Part shown: positions 54,323 to 64,000 of the stretch, piece after piece
How the letters are laid out: each line of letters opens with the position of its first letter
Numbering within the stretch: the stretch's first letter is position 1
Source of the DNA: Cryptomeria japonica
Taxonomy: Eukaryota > Streptophyta > Pinopsida > Cupressales > Cupressaceae
NCBI RefSeq assembly: GCF_030272615.1
Contig: NC_081413.1
Location: forward strand, 723,631,649-723,695,648
Reading direction: 5' to 3'
DNA: 64,000 nucleotides
Position numbers and translations under genes: made by a program
Notes under the pieces: generated by a model
Seen by the model: the letters and a program-made list of their open reading frames with translations, nothing else
Told to the model about the DNA's origin: nothing
Database searches by the model: none

Positions 54323-57300
54323 TACCTTAAATTATACAGAAACGTACAATTAAATGTTTAATGTTGAGTAACAACAGTATCTCCAACCCAAGGCATTGGT
54401 GGATACTAATGAGGACAGACTAAAATTGAGACCTTGTACTCAAGAAACTAATTAAATAAGAGAGTGAAATCCAAGAAACCATGCATGGGTATCGAAAATG
54501 TTACACAGAGGGGCATAAAGAAGACAATTGTGCTACACTACCACATAATTTGTTATATTGAAACACAATGAAAACTTTTACTTTCATTCTAATGACAAAA
54601 GTCCATGAAGATAGCAATGCATGAAGGCACGATATACACCGAATGGTGGCGATAGAATTCAAAGAAGTCTAACATCAAGTACCTACAGGTGCAACAACCA
54701 TTAATTGTTGAGATAACCTATTCAAAGAGACAAGAGCCTCAAGTAACATGTTGTAAATGCAATATATGGGGGCATCTTGCCAGAGTATCCACTTAACTAA
54801 GTCTAAAAACTAGGTGTAGAATGTTGACACATCAATCATTAGAACAAGGGCTGTCCAAAAACAGTACAAAAATCATGCAGAAAGTGGACCAAGCATTTAT
54901 GAAGATGAGAATTATTCTAAAGTGAAATTAGCGACATGGTTGAAATCGAGGAATAAGTTTTTGGAAAAACCAAATTTATTTATTATTATAAGGACAAAAA
55001 AATATTGGCAAGGGTTGAAACTATATGCTAATAGGGAAGCAATGAATTCAAGTTGTCATTTAGGAAGTTTATAGTATACCTACTAATAGATGCGTAGGAC
55101 AAGTCATAGCATATAAATCAATTAGTCAAAAGAAATAAGACAGTAGTAAAATATTAAATAAACTATTGAACGTTAAAATGCAAAAACAATTTCAAACATA
55201 CAAACAAAAAGAATAATAACAATACTAAAAAAAAGGTGGCATTGATACAACTAATATGACATGAAATAGTAGTAACAATACTATTGAAGTTATTTCTTAA
55301 ATGTACTATCAAACTAAAAACTTGGGAAACACTAGAAGTATCTATGCCAAACATGACATTAGGAGAGGACAAGAATCTAACAATATAATCAAGATTAATA
55401 AGCCAAAAAATTTCGGCTTCACTAACTAGAAAATTCTCCAATAAATATACTTAAAGAGAGTTCTAAAAGTCTTCTACTAACAATACTTTATTCTAATGCT
55501 TTTCTAGCTTAATATAGTAAATCTTCTAAGGATTGGATCGATGAGATCCTTCTAGCACAATAATTTTTCATTGCAAAAAAACCATTAGATGTTCATTTTA
55601 TCATTATATAAACATGAATGCTTGTTAAGAAATATGGTGCTATTTTGGAAATATTTTTCCGTTGTTGATAAAGTAGAGTGTGATCAATTATAGCCTTGAA
55701 AGAATTTGAATTACAAATTATAAGTTGTGTTCTTATATAGATAGCTTGTAATGCCCTCATTAACATTGCATATGACGATTAATTTTAAATAATTTGGGCA
55801 AGGTTATATTACAACTATTTTTTAATCTATCATGGCTCTTTGTTAGAACAAAAAATGGACATATCCATGAACCAATACATAATGAGAAGTTGATAGAGGA
55901 AACTACTATCAGTTTTTTTATATTTCTATTCATTCTATTGTGTGGATGCAAAAATTAGCCAAATTACTACTAATTGGTGGATGTACAACACTTATCTTTT
56001 GTTTACCTTTTAGTTTACATTGCCACAAATTCCCCACTTGCAAATGCCACCTATCAAATCACCCTACCCTTCTCCTGCATTCTATTTCACGTCCTTTATC
56101 TCTTGATGCTCCAACTCAATTAGAAAGTTAACATGATTGTTGCTCTTAGCAAGAAGCTTTACACCCATAAAAACTTCCTATTGTAACTTGTTGGGATAGT
56201 TTTTTCATCAACGAGGTTGAGTGTAGTAAATGCCCTTGTAGCTTCCAGGAACCCATTATGCGTCACAAGTATATTCTCAATAACCTTGTTGGTGTTCCCT
56301 CAAAACTTTTGTAGGTATTATTTTTTGAAATAATTGTTAGTAAATCCTCCATGTCACATCACATGCAAGTTGGTTATTGTTCTTCCAACCAAGATTGTTA
56401 AAGTTGTCTTTTCCTTGGTCTTTTCAAAACTAAATTTTGTAGGGAAAATATTTAAAGAAAGTTCTATATTATAAAAATGTAAGAAGACAAAAATGAAACC
56501 AATATGGATATTGCAGTTTTGCCAACCTTGTTCAAAGGGAAATGAAGGAAGGAATTTTAGCCAATAAAGCATGAGGGAATTATTTTAACAAGTTTGATAC
56601 GAGTAGTTGTAGGTGAAGTGAGGAATGAGGTGTAGTTTTGTAGTTGTTAAGCCACTTCAAAGTTTTTCTTAGTATGGGAAAATGGAAAAGTCACAAATAA
56701 CGTGTACCAAAGATTTAAAAATTCATAAATTGTCAAGATTGGTGTCTTTTATTAGTGGGTTTTACAATTTAAAAAATGTGCCAATGACAAAACAAATAGC
56801 ACGGGCAAGTCGAAGTTCAGTAATGCAAAAGATAAGTGAAATAACAATCAAGGAGCAACTTCAAAGTGGCAAGACCAATAAAAATGATGCTAAGGGTGGT
56901 AGATGTGTTATGACACCACACAATATCAAAGACTTAAACTCAAGGTTAGGTGCCTTCATTCATGGGTTTAGTCCATCCAAATTTTTTGCATAACTATTTG
57001 AAACATGCAAAATCTATTAGTAATCCATGCTTGAGAGAACAAACATGAAAACACAACATAGACAAGCATTAAAACAAGGTAGTAGGTAACACAAAGTTTT
57101 CCCCTAATTCTTAAACATTGTATATTCAATACAAAATTATGACAATCCATGAAATCAATGTTACAACATAAGGCATTGCCTTTTTATAAAGCAATTTGCC
57201 AATTAGTCATGGTTAGTGCATTTTTGAAATAAAATTGTTGAGTCAAAATGGCACTAGAAAAGTGGCAAATGCCTAGGCGAATGCTACCCAATATATGAAG

Positions 57301-57435
57301 ATAAAACACACTTAAAAAAAGGAGGCATACTTTGTTGAGGATTCAACTATCAACAACTCAACCTAGTCATCATAATAAATGGAAAACTCTTAAACATTTT
57401 GTTTCGACCTCAAAAATGAAGTTTGTTAGACATAG
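54323..57435. other. Intergenic, mostly unassigned; zinc-knuckle scrap near 54700-54800
   Basis: Near 54735-54790 the plus strand reads CCKCNIWGHLARVST, a CCHC-like knuckle whose last Cys is Ser, preceded by LQVQQPLIVEITYSKRQEPQ-like reading. It is probably a retroelement Gag or ORF1 scrap. Other ORFs of 60-103 codons here have no recognisable domain. Confidence 0.35.
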
Positions 57436-59640
57436 TGTTAGAATTGTCATTGATGTCAAAGGAGTGACACAAAGTGTTGACATTAATGATGAATATGTGA
57501 TCGGGCTCAACACTTACTCATTTTTTTTGGCCATTGGACTTGGGCTTTGGTTTCCAAACCAAGTTCGGACTCCAATAGAGTTCTTGACAAGCTTATTTGT
57601 CTAAAGTTGAAAGATCCCTAATGGACCCCCTTGCCGATTTGCTGTAATTTTTAAAATAATAAACTATATTTTCCTGTGATTTTGCTAATGGTCTTACAGA
57701 ATAGAGAGAAGTTGTAGAATGTTTGGTTTCTTTTTGTATTTTTTTAATATATAAGCAAATAATGAATAAAGAACAACAAATAAGGAAGGAAGCTGAAACA
57801 AGTAAGAACATTCAATTAAATCAGAATTGATACAAATCGTACCAGGCAGATTTCTGATTTATAATATCCAGATTATTCTCTACGCACTGAGGATGTGCTT
57901 ACATCCAATAATGGCGCCAACTAAAGGGTAGATGATGAACATAAACCAAGAACACCAACTATGGCTGAATGAAAGTCTTCACCACTTCCAGCGTAAAGTG
58001 TACCTGCTGTAATGGTGGCATCAAGCTAAAACAATCACACCCCAGTTGGGAAATTCAACCACCCTACTGAAACCCTCACCAAGCAATTTGAATCTCCACA
58101 AGGAATAGCGCATACACTCTGACCAATAATGCCATTGCCAAAAGAATCCACTGCCAATCAATAGCTGAGGGCTACGTCCTAGCCAGTACTAATCATGGGG
58201 TTTGCTTCCCAGATTGAAGAATCGCTCTACCAGAGCAATATCGCACCAAACAAGTTTTCAATATGTAGAAGATAATGAGAAATTAGGTTTCCTTCTCCTT
58301 ATATCTCTTTCCTTCCAAATCGAACCCTAAAGATATATGAAAAGTGCGCTTTAATATAAAGTCATATTTCCCAATATTGGGCGCCCAAGTATAGAGAAAA
58401 CACCACTTTTTCAATATAAAATAACTCCAAGAGCCAAAAGGACCTTGGCAAGTGAAAATCATTTAGAAAAGTTCAAGACCTTTCCAACGAGCTATAACAC
58501 ATGGGCATACAAATCCAGATGAAGCCAAAAACCCCTTATTACTTTGAAATGGCTATAGACATAGCCTTATTTAAAAAATTAAAACGCTAACTTAGGAAAT
58601 ATTTAAATATATTAAAAATATAACCCAAATAGCTACAGAAAGCTCGAAACACACCAAAAGCCTGAAACTAAACCTGTCACCTGTCACCTGTTTGTGACTG
58701 ATGTCGAAAATCATGGATCAACTGGTAGTCTCATCCCTAAAATCTAGGGATGCTCCTAGAAACTAGGAAACACACCCAAATCTCCTAAAACTGAGACCAT
58801 TTGAAAGGTCATGAATAACCTCACGACTGCTAACTGTCATGAGCTCCTAAAATTTAGGGATATCCCCTAAAATCTAGCAAATGCTCCAAACTGGCTCCAA
58901 ACTGCCAATAAAGCCAAAATCAAGTCACTATATGCACTGAATGAGTCCCAATCAACCTCTGCTAGCCTACGAGACTCCAATGATAAGCCAACTCCTCCAT
59001 CTTTGATGTCCACTCTAGAAAGGGGACATGACAAAAGTGCTCAACACTTAGTTTTTCATGTTAGTCGGGTTTTGGACTCAGTTTGAGAATAATCGATCTT
59101 CGCCAAGGTTTTCACAACTTGGCATTTCCTCAAAATGATTTGGTGAAAGGGCAAGTCAAATTTTGCCTTTGGTTTCGAAACCAAGTTCAGTTTCTACCAA
59201 GGTTCCCAGCAACCAAGATTCAGAATGCTTTGTTTAAAAGAAACACTTTGGTGAGGACATGATTTCTCTGTTTCAAAACCTAGTTGATTCCTGACATGGT
59301 TCAAACTCTGAATCAAAAAGGTAAAGAAGGAAGTGTACACAAGAAAGAGGTAAAGAAGTGGCAAAGAGAGATGATTTCAAAACTTGGTTTGGTTTTCAAC
59401 AAGGGTTTGAATCTCCATCAGTATTTATGCCTAGAGAGATAAATGACTTGCACAAGATTTTGTGTGAGACCTGAATTTCAATACGCGCAACTACACAATA
59501 GTGACACATGTTCATGAAGAGCTCGAATGAGAATATCTTGAATGTTCATTTCACCACAAAATGTGAAGATCAATGGCTCAGATTTAAACTAGTTAAGTGA
59601 CTTGTTTATGAAATCTTATCAGATTTAAGATGTATGATCT
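57436..59640 (+). mobile_element. Possible Copia-type LTR interrupted by a solo LTR
   Basis: TGTTAGAATTGTCATTGATG at 57436 resembles common plant Copia LTR starts. GGTTTCCAAACCAAGTTCGG (57550) and GGTTTCGAAACCAAGTTCAG (59171) on either side of the solo LTR are diverged repeats of the same host sequence. The right border and TSD were not found. Confidence 0.35.
57608..59033 (-). mobile_element. Solo LTR, 1.43 kb, TGTAATGTCCC family, TSD AAAGT
   Basis: The minus strand starts TGTCATGTCCCCTTTCTAG and ends TTAGGGATCTTTCA. AAAGT flanks both sides (57603-57607 and 59034-59038). Paired hairpins TCCCTAAAATCTAGGGA (about 58732) and CTCCTAAAATTTAGG-type (about 58850) are present on the plus strand. 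A TATA-bearing, leader-like segment is in the middle. Confidence 0.9.
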
Positions 59641-59658
59641 CGATGAGCTTTTTTTGGG

Positions 59659-59975
59659 TGCAACATGAGCACCTGCAAGATCAAACAACAAACAAAACAC
59701 CTTCCACAAATGGGAGCTGCACAAATGATTGCTATATTATTGAAAAAGAAAAGAATACAAAATGAATTACAATTGTACAATGAGGTGTGTATAAAGAAAA
59801 CACCATGCTAAATTTAGGAGAACTAAAGTGCAAACACGAGGAGCTAAATAAATCTCAACTCTAGCTAAACTAGATGCACAAAAACTAAATTAGAAGCAAG
59901 CATTCCTAAGTGAACTTAAGTAAAAAAGCATAACTAGTTGTAAAAAGGCAACTAATGGATAAATGTTCTCTAACA
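59659..59975 (-). repeat. 3' LTR
   Basis: 317 bp. Shares with 62193-62488 the blocks CTAGTTTAGCTAGAGTTGAG, AGTTCTCCTAAATTTAGCAT and TTTGTTTGTTGTTTGATCTTG (minus strand; each given separately). Confidence 0.85.
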
Positions 59976-60591
59976 CACCCCTTAAGTGAAACTTAGGGTG
60001 AGCAAAAAAACTCTAAATGCATGAATGGAGAAATGGATCCTAGCAAGAAAAGTCTTGAATAGGTACTAATGTACAAACCAATGAAGTCCCTCTAAACATA
60101 GAAAAGGAGAAAAATCATGTGTGAGAAAACCCCTCTCCAAAAGTGAGAGATGAAATACATGAAAAGGAAAATGAACTATCAAAAAAGGAAGGCATGCCTC
60201 AAATACCCCTCAAGGACAACTTCCTTCACCAAGGTACAATCAAGATTCCCCCCATAGGAGAAAAGAAGAGATGATGTATCCCCCCATAAGAGAAACTCCA
60301 ATATCAAAAAGGAAGGCTCACAGACAAATCCTAAAGATAATCCAAGAGCGACAAACCACATGTCTTCCCATAGGAAGAAACAAATCCTTTGGCCAAGGCT
60401 GAAGCAACTCCATGAAAGGAGATTGAAAGAATAATCTCAAGATGTGTGCCATGGAAGACTACTGAATCGTCCACATGTCTGATTTATGATATGTTAGATC
60501 AATTGAAGAAAATCCAAACAACTATGAAGTTACTTGATAAACAACCTCTGAAAGCACTAAATATGAGATGACATGAATGCTCAAAGTACGA

Positions 60592-61277
60592 TCAAAGAGG
60601 AAGTGAATTATTTGCAATATCTGGAAAGAAGTCATCCCACAAAGCTAAAACTAGAAGGGAACAATCAACCTCCTGGACTAAATCAATATGGGTTATGCAT
60701 AAGCCAATACCAATCTGATTAGGAACAATAGACGATGATGAAGAGTTAGATGGTTTCTCAATATGATGAGTGACATTTAAGATACAAGACTTGGATCCAT
60801 CAGAACAAGAAATACTTTTGATATATTCAAGCATCTCAATAGTACCATGATCATAGGGTATGCGATTGGCATGTGCAAGGGGAATGACACAATCTACTAC
60901 AAGATCCTCTGGAAATGGAGAGAGATGAGGGTCTCCGAAATCTCCCAAAGGCAAGTCTAAAGAATGAGGGGACATTCAATATCCATCAAAGCACACATAG
61001 TGTCAAGATCAACACTAGAACCAACCACTCCTACAACATGGTCATTAATGATCCTCCAAGCATGTCGACCCCTCTTTGAATTTGGTTGAGGGACTAGTCC
61101 ATAGAGATAGGACAAAAAATCAAGCCACCTAAGATGTGTCAAGATACCCTTTCTCCAAGAATCATATTTGCCCTTTGCCAGGCCGATAACAAAAGGGTGA
61201 ATAGAAAAACACATGACACTCAAATGAAAATATGAGACTCCAAGAATCTCAGAACATGTAGAGCACATCAAATACAA
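60592..61277 (-). CDS. Unrecognised ORF carried in the LTR element (one frameshift)
   Basis: Reading on the minus strand from 61277 gives MYLMCSTCSEILGVSYFHLS ... WLDFLSYLYGLVPQPNSKRG ... LDTMCALMDIECPLIL and a stop at 60957. An overlapping frame from 60975 continues HSLDLPLGDFGDPHLSPFPE ... EMLEYIKSISCSDGSKSC ... NQIGIGLCITHIDLVQEVDC ... and ends at 60592. A single shift near 60965 would make one protein of about 228 residues. It runs in the element's own sense. I see no zinc knuckle, protease or RT motif and do not recognise the family. It may be a captured host fragment or a diverged Gag. Confidence 0.5.
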
Positions 61278-61677
61278 CCCTCTCCAACAAATAGATCCGT
61301 CCCAAGTGTAAAAACATCCAAGTTAGTGACCATATAGTGAAAAGACAAATATATTAATAAAATGTACCTAGAGCACAATCTGCAAGAAATATTAGATCTG
61401 ACTATAGGACGTTGAGAGCATTTTTACAATATCTAATTTTTAAAAAATAGAGTTGGGATGTGCAGGATATGGCCCCAAAAATGCAAAACTGAAGGTTGAC
61501 TTTGAAGGATTAGTATAGAAAATTGATGTAGGATTTGACAAAACCACCACCATTAGCAAATTAGCACCGAAATCATCTTTTTGGTGATATCTCATTTGCT
61601 AGATTCCAACTCCATATGACGAAGTTATAGGCAAAAAACCAACTGCAATTTTTTAGGCCTTGGATGACAAACTAGGT

Positions 61678-61812
61678 TACTAAAAATAGAAACTTCTTGA
61701 AAATAGAAAGTCACCAAAAATAGAAAGTCTCCAAAAATAGAAATTTTACAAAAAGGAGAGTTTTTAAAACTAGAAAGTTTTCAAAATTAAAAAAATTAAA
61801 AAATAGAAACTT
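61678..61812. repeat. AAAAATAGAAAGT(C)TCC short tandem repeat
   Basis: About seven degenerate units of 17-18 bp within the interior of the LTR element, e.g. AAAATAGAAAGTCACC, AAAATAGAAAGTCTCC and AACTAGAAAGTTTTC. Confidence 0.75.
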
Positions 61813-62192
61813 CCCAAAAAATTTCTTGATTTTCACCTAGTCACGATTTTTGGTGATTTGACAAACGATCTTAGAATTTTGGCGATTTGACTCCAAACTA
61901 CCTATATTTTCTAGCTACCTCTAGAACTTGCCTCGAAAAATATGCCCTCAACCAATTTGATTCTAAATTTCAAATGCTTAGATTTTGATGAAACAATAGT
62001 CGATCTTAGGGTTTTTCAACATTGTGGATGCAATAGTGATGTTCATTTTTCTTCAAAACTAATGAAAAAGTTGCCCATCACTAGATACATAAAAGAATAA
62101 ATTTGTGACCTTGCAACACTTTTGAGTAAAGAAAACCCTCAAAGCTTGAGAAGGGGCTTTGTAAATCCGTGCTTTGATCCCATCTTGAATTT

Positions 62193-62488
62193 TGCAACAC
62201 AAGCACTTGCAAGATCAAACAACAAACAAAACTCCTTCCACAAATGAGAGGTGTAGAAATGAATTCTATATTACTCAAAAGCAAAGAATACAAAATGAAT
62301 TCCAATTGTACAATAAGGTGCTTATAAAGAAAGCACTATGCTAAATTTAGGAGAACTTAATTGTAAGCATTAGGAGCTGAAGAAAGCTCAACTCTAGCTA
62401 AACTAGATGCACATAAGCTAAATTAGAAGAAAGCACTCCTGTGTGAACTCAAGCAAAAAAGCAACTAATAGCTAAATATGCTTTAACA
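62193..62488 (-). repeat. 5' LTR
   Basis: 296 bp, minus strand TGTTAAAGCATATTTAGC ... GTGCTTGTGTTGCA, with a TATA-like CTTTATAAGC. It pairs with 59659-59975. Confidence 0.85.
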
Positions 62489-62726
62489 CTAGTTGGCACG
62501 ACTATGATGAATTATGAGAAATTGTAGTAAGTGGCCAACATTATTGACAAATCAGGTTTTACGGTTGAACAACTAGTGTATGATTTTGATGAAACAACTA
62601 TTTTTTGGTGCATTTGTGTTGGAGTATGAATTGCATAGACGAAGGTGTTTTTCGATGCAATGATTAACTAATCAAAGGTTGACATGCTTGAAATGAATAT
62701 TATTATTTTTCTCAAATGGTGAAATA

Positions 62727-62757
62727 CACACACACACACACACACGTGTGTGTCGAT
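62727..62757. repeat. AC/GT microsatellite, palindromic
   Basis: Ten AC dinucleotides are followed directly by GTGTGTGT, so the array can fold on itself. Confidence 0.9.
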
Positions 62758-63729
62758 CAATTAAGAAAATGAGTTTTTGTGTAGAGTTGAGAAGAGCAAC
62801 GTAGAGCAGAGAGTAATCTAAGTGTGCAACATGCAAAAAGTAAGTTGCTAGTGAAGTGCATATTAGTTTATATCATTCAATGTGGAGGTGAAATGAAAGT
62901 GGTTACTGTTGTAAAAGATTCCAAAGCAAAGTAGAGTTGGGTGTATGAAACATACATTTGTAAATGACAAAGCATAGTAACAAATGTTTGCTTTGATAAC
63001 ATCTTTATTTTTGTCTTAGACAAAGGTATGCTTGATTGTGTTAAAGTTGCATAGGGGCTTCATGCATTCATGGCATGCTAAAGAATCCCCCTATTTTCAA
63101 AAAATATTGCCCTAAACACATTTTTTATCATCGCCTCCTAATATACAGCCTGAATTAAAAACCCCTCTATTTTCACCAAATAGGCAATATATTGTTGTCA
63201 ATTCTCAGGATATTAAACCCCCCAATATAAAAACACATGATATAATATTGCCTAGCTAGTGAAACCCCCGTGTAAGGTTGTAGCTTTTTGAATTATATTG
63301 GGTTGGTGTCATATTTGCTATAAAAAAATCTGTTCTCTTTGGGTGATGCCCTAAATTGATATAGTGGTAAGGGGATTGGTGCCTCCTAAAGTTTGGTGCC
63401 TTCAACTAATTCTAATCATTCGATTTATTAGTGATGGTAGATTTGGACAATAGATCCAAGCAGCTTGCTCACAATGTTTTTTCTCTTCTTGGGTTTTCAT
63501 GTAAATCTTGGTGTTATGTCCTTTGTGTGATTTTTTTCATCATTTGCATGTTTTTGCTAATGTTTTGTGAATGAGTGAAATACTAAAGAGATAAGATATT
63601 TGATGATCTACTAATTCACCCCCCTCTTAGTATATTGGTGTGGTCAACAATTGGTATTAGAGCCTTGATTCCTTGATATAATTTAGCAATTGAAGATAGA
63701 TATTGGATTTGAGCACACGATTAGTCATG

Positions 63730-64000
63730 AAGGAGCTTCATCTCACAAGGCATCATTGCTCAATGGAACAAACTATGCTTTTAGGAGTATTAGGAAGCTT
63801 ATATTTCCTTATTAGGTTTTGATATTTGGCAATCAATTGTGGATGGATGTATAGCTCCTACTACACCTCAAACACATTTGATTGCAAAGAAAGAATATGA
63901 AAACATTTAAAAGGTAAAGGATCCCATCTTATGTGGGCTATCATATTTATTTTTTTTAAAGGTGATGCACTACAAATCTGCAAAGGAGATCTAAGAAAAA
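63730..64000 (+). pseudogene. gag: Copia E Gag N-terminal part (partial, broken)
   Basis: Readings include GFDIWQSIVDGCIAPTTPQT, HLIAKKEYENI, stop, KVKDPILCGLSYLFF and VMHYKSAKEI, stop. This is the UBN2-type Copia Gag order (GFDIW..V..GY..P...P....K..Y..N.KAK..IL.GL). The start region is altered by an upstream frame change. The gene continues beyond 64000. Confidence 0.75.

Larger units (their letters stand above)
59659..62488 (-). mobile_element. Non-autonomous LTR retrotransposon with unknown ORF
   Basis: Two similar LTRs in minus orientation: 62193-62488 (5' LTR) and 59659-59975 (3' LTR). The minus strand starts TGTTA(A/G)AG(C/A)A and ends GTGTTGCA or CATGTTGCA. A polypurine tract CACTTAAGGGG(TG) lies just inside the 3' LTR. 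A primer-like TGGGATCAAAGC (two changes from TGGTATCAGAGC) lies about 10 bases inside the 5' LTR. No gag or pol is recognisable. The 3' interior matches the 3' untranslated region of Copia B (GAAGGAAGTTGTCC, then CTTTTGGAGAGG.GTTTTCTC), so Copia-type enzymes probably mobilised it. No matching TSD was found. Confidence 0.78.
62617..64000 (+). mobile_element. Copia E: 5' LTR and start of gag, runs off the window
   Basis: The LTR probably starts at 62617 (TGTTGGAGTATGAATTGC) and ends GGTGTGGTCAACA at 63649. The start is tentative. The primer site TGGTATTAGAGCC (63652-63664) has one change from the initiator tRNA-Met site. A CACACACA/GTGTGTGT microsatellite lies at 62727-62757 within the LTR. Confidence 0.65.

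Noticed and set aside
62727-62757. AC/GT microsatellite as a regulatory element
   Set aside because: A simple dinucleotide repeat with no supporting context.
1-64000. CRISPR arrays, operons, rRNA or tRNA genes
   Set aside because: None seen; the sequence is eukaryotic in structure and its repeats are LTR, hAT, LINE and satellite-like.

Overview
The window reads as nuclear DNA of a plant with a large, repeat-filled genome. There are no long bacterial-type reading frames. Exons are short with GT..AG introns, Copia (Ty1) primer-binding sites of the TGGTATCAGAGC type recur, and most of the sequence is nested LTR retrotransposons and hAT elements. Two 15.5-kb introns packed with transposons suggest a gymnosperm such as a conifer, but this is inference and the species is not identifiable from the sequence.

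One host gene is recognisable. It is a plus-strand LRR protein of the LRRC40-like type, seen as eleven exons from 16127 to 53085. These encode the last 328 residues, including the stop-proximal [17 protein letters not shown] tail; the N-terminal exons are not in view and probably lie upstream. The eleven exons sum to 987 bases and stay in frame through every junction. A decayed tandem copy of one exon sits at 36883-36979.

Layout. 1-2041: LTR edge, tandem repeats and AT-rich DNA. 2047-3877: solo LTR. 3883-14755: a ruined minus-strand Copia element (A) that was hit by a small gag-only Copia element (4139-6895) and by a plus-strand Copia remnant (B, about 7690-12995), which itself holds a 2.3-kb solo LTR (8129-10449). 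16218-31733: first giant intron, with a nest several layers deep. An old minus LTR (17142-29064) was split by a hAT transposon (17941-26552). The hAT intron was hit by a gag-protease-only LTR element (20712-25984), and the hAT target duplication was hit by a solo LTR (26560-28185). 31734-37373: compact cluster of exons. 37374-52882: second giant intron with solo LTRs (39377-41211, 41491-43043, 45372-46940), a 377-bp miniature LTR element (40122-40498), two non-autonomous hAT-like elements (44073-45075, 47823-48763), a minus-strand LINE ORF1 ruin and a LINE reverse-transcriptase scrap. 52883-53085: last two exons. 53086-64000: intergenic, with tandem duplications, a solo LTR (57608-59033), a non-autonomous LTR element carrying an unrecognised ORF (59659-62488), and the 5' end of another Copia element leaving the window.

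Most element borders were fixed by matching target-site duplications read directly from the sequence (5 bp for LTR elements, 8 bp for hAT). The most unusual observations are: the TGTAATGTCCC solo-LTR family, whose copies keep paired mini-hairpins while their sequence drifts; the phase-exclusive duplicated LRR exon; a long hairpin in the hAT intron that was split by an LTR element; and the 59659-62488 element, whose ORF I cannot assign.
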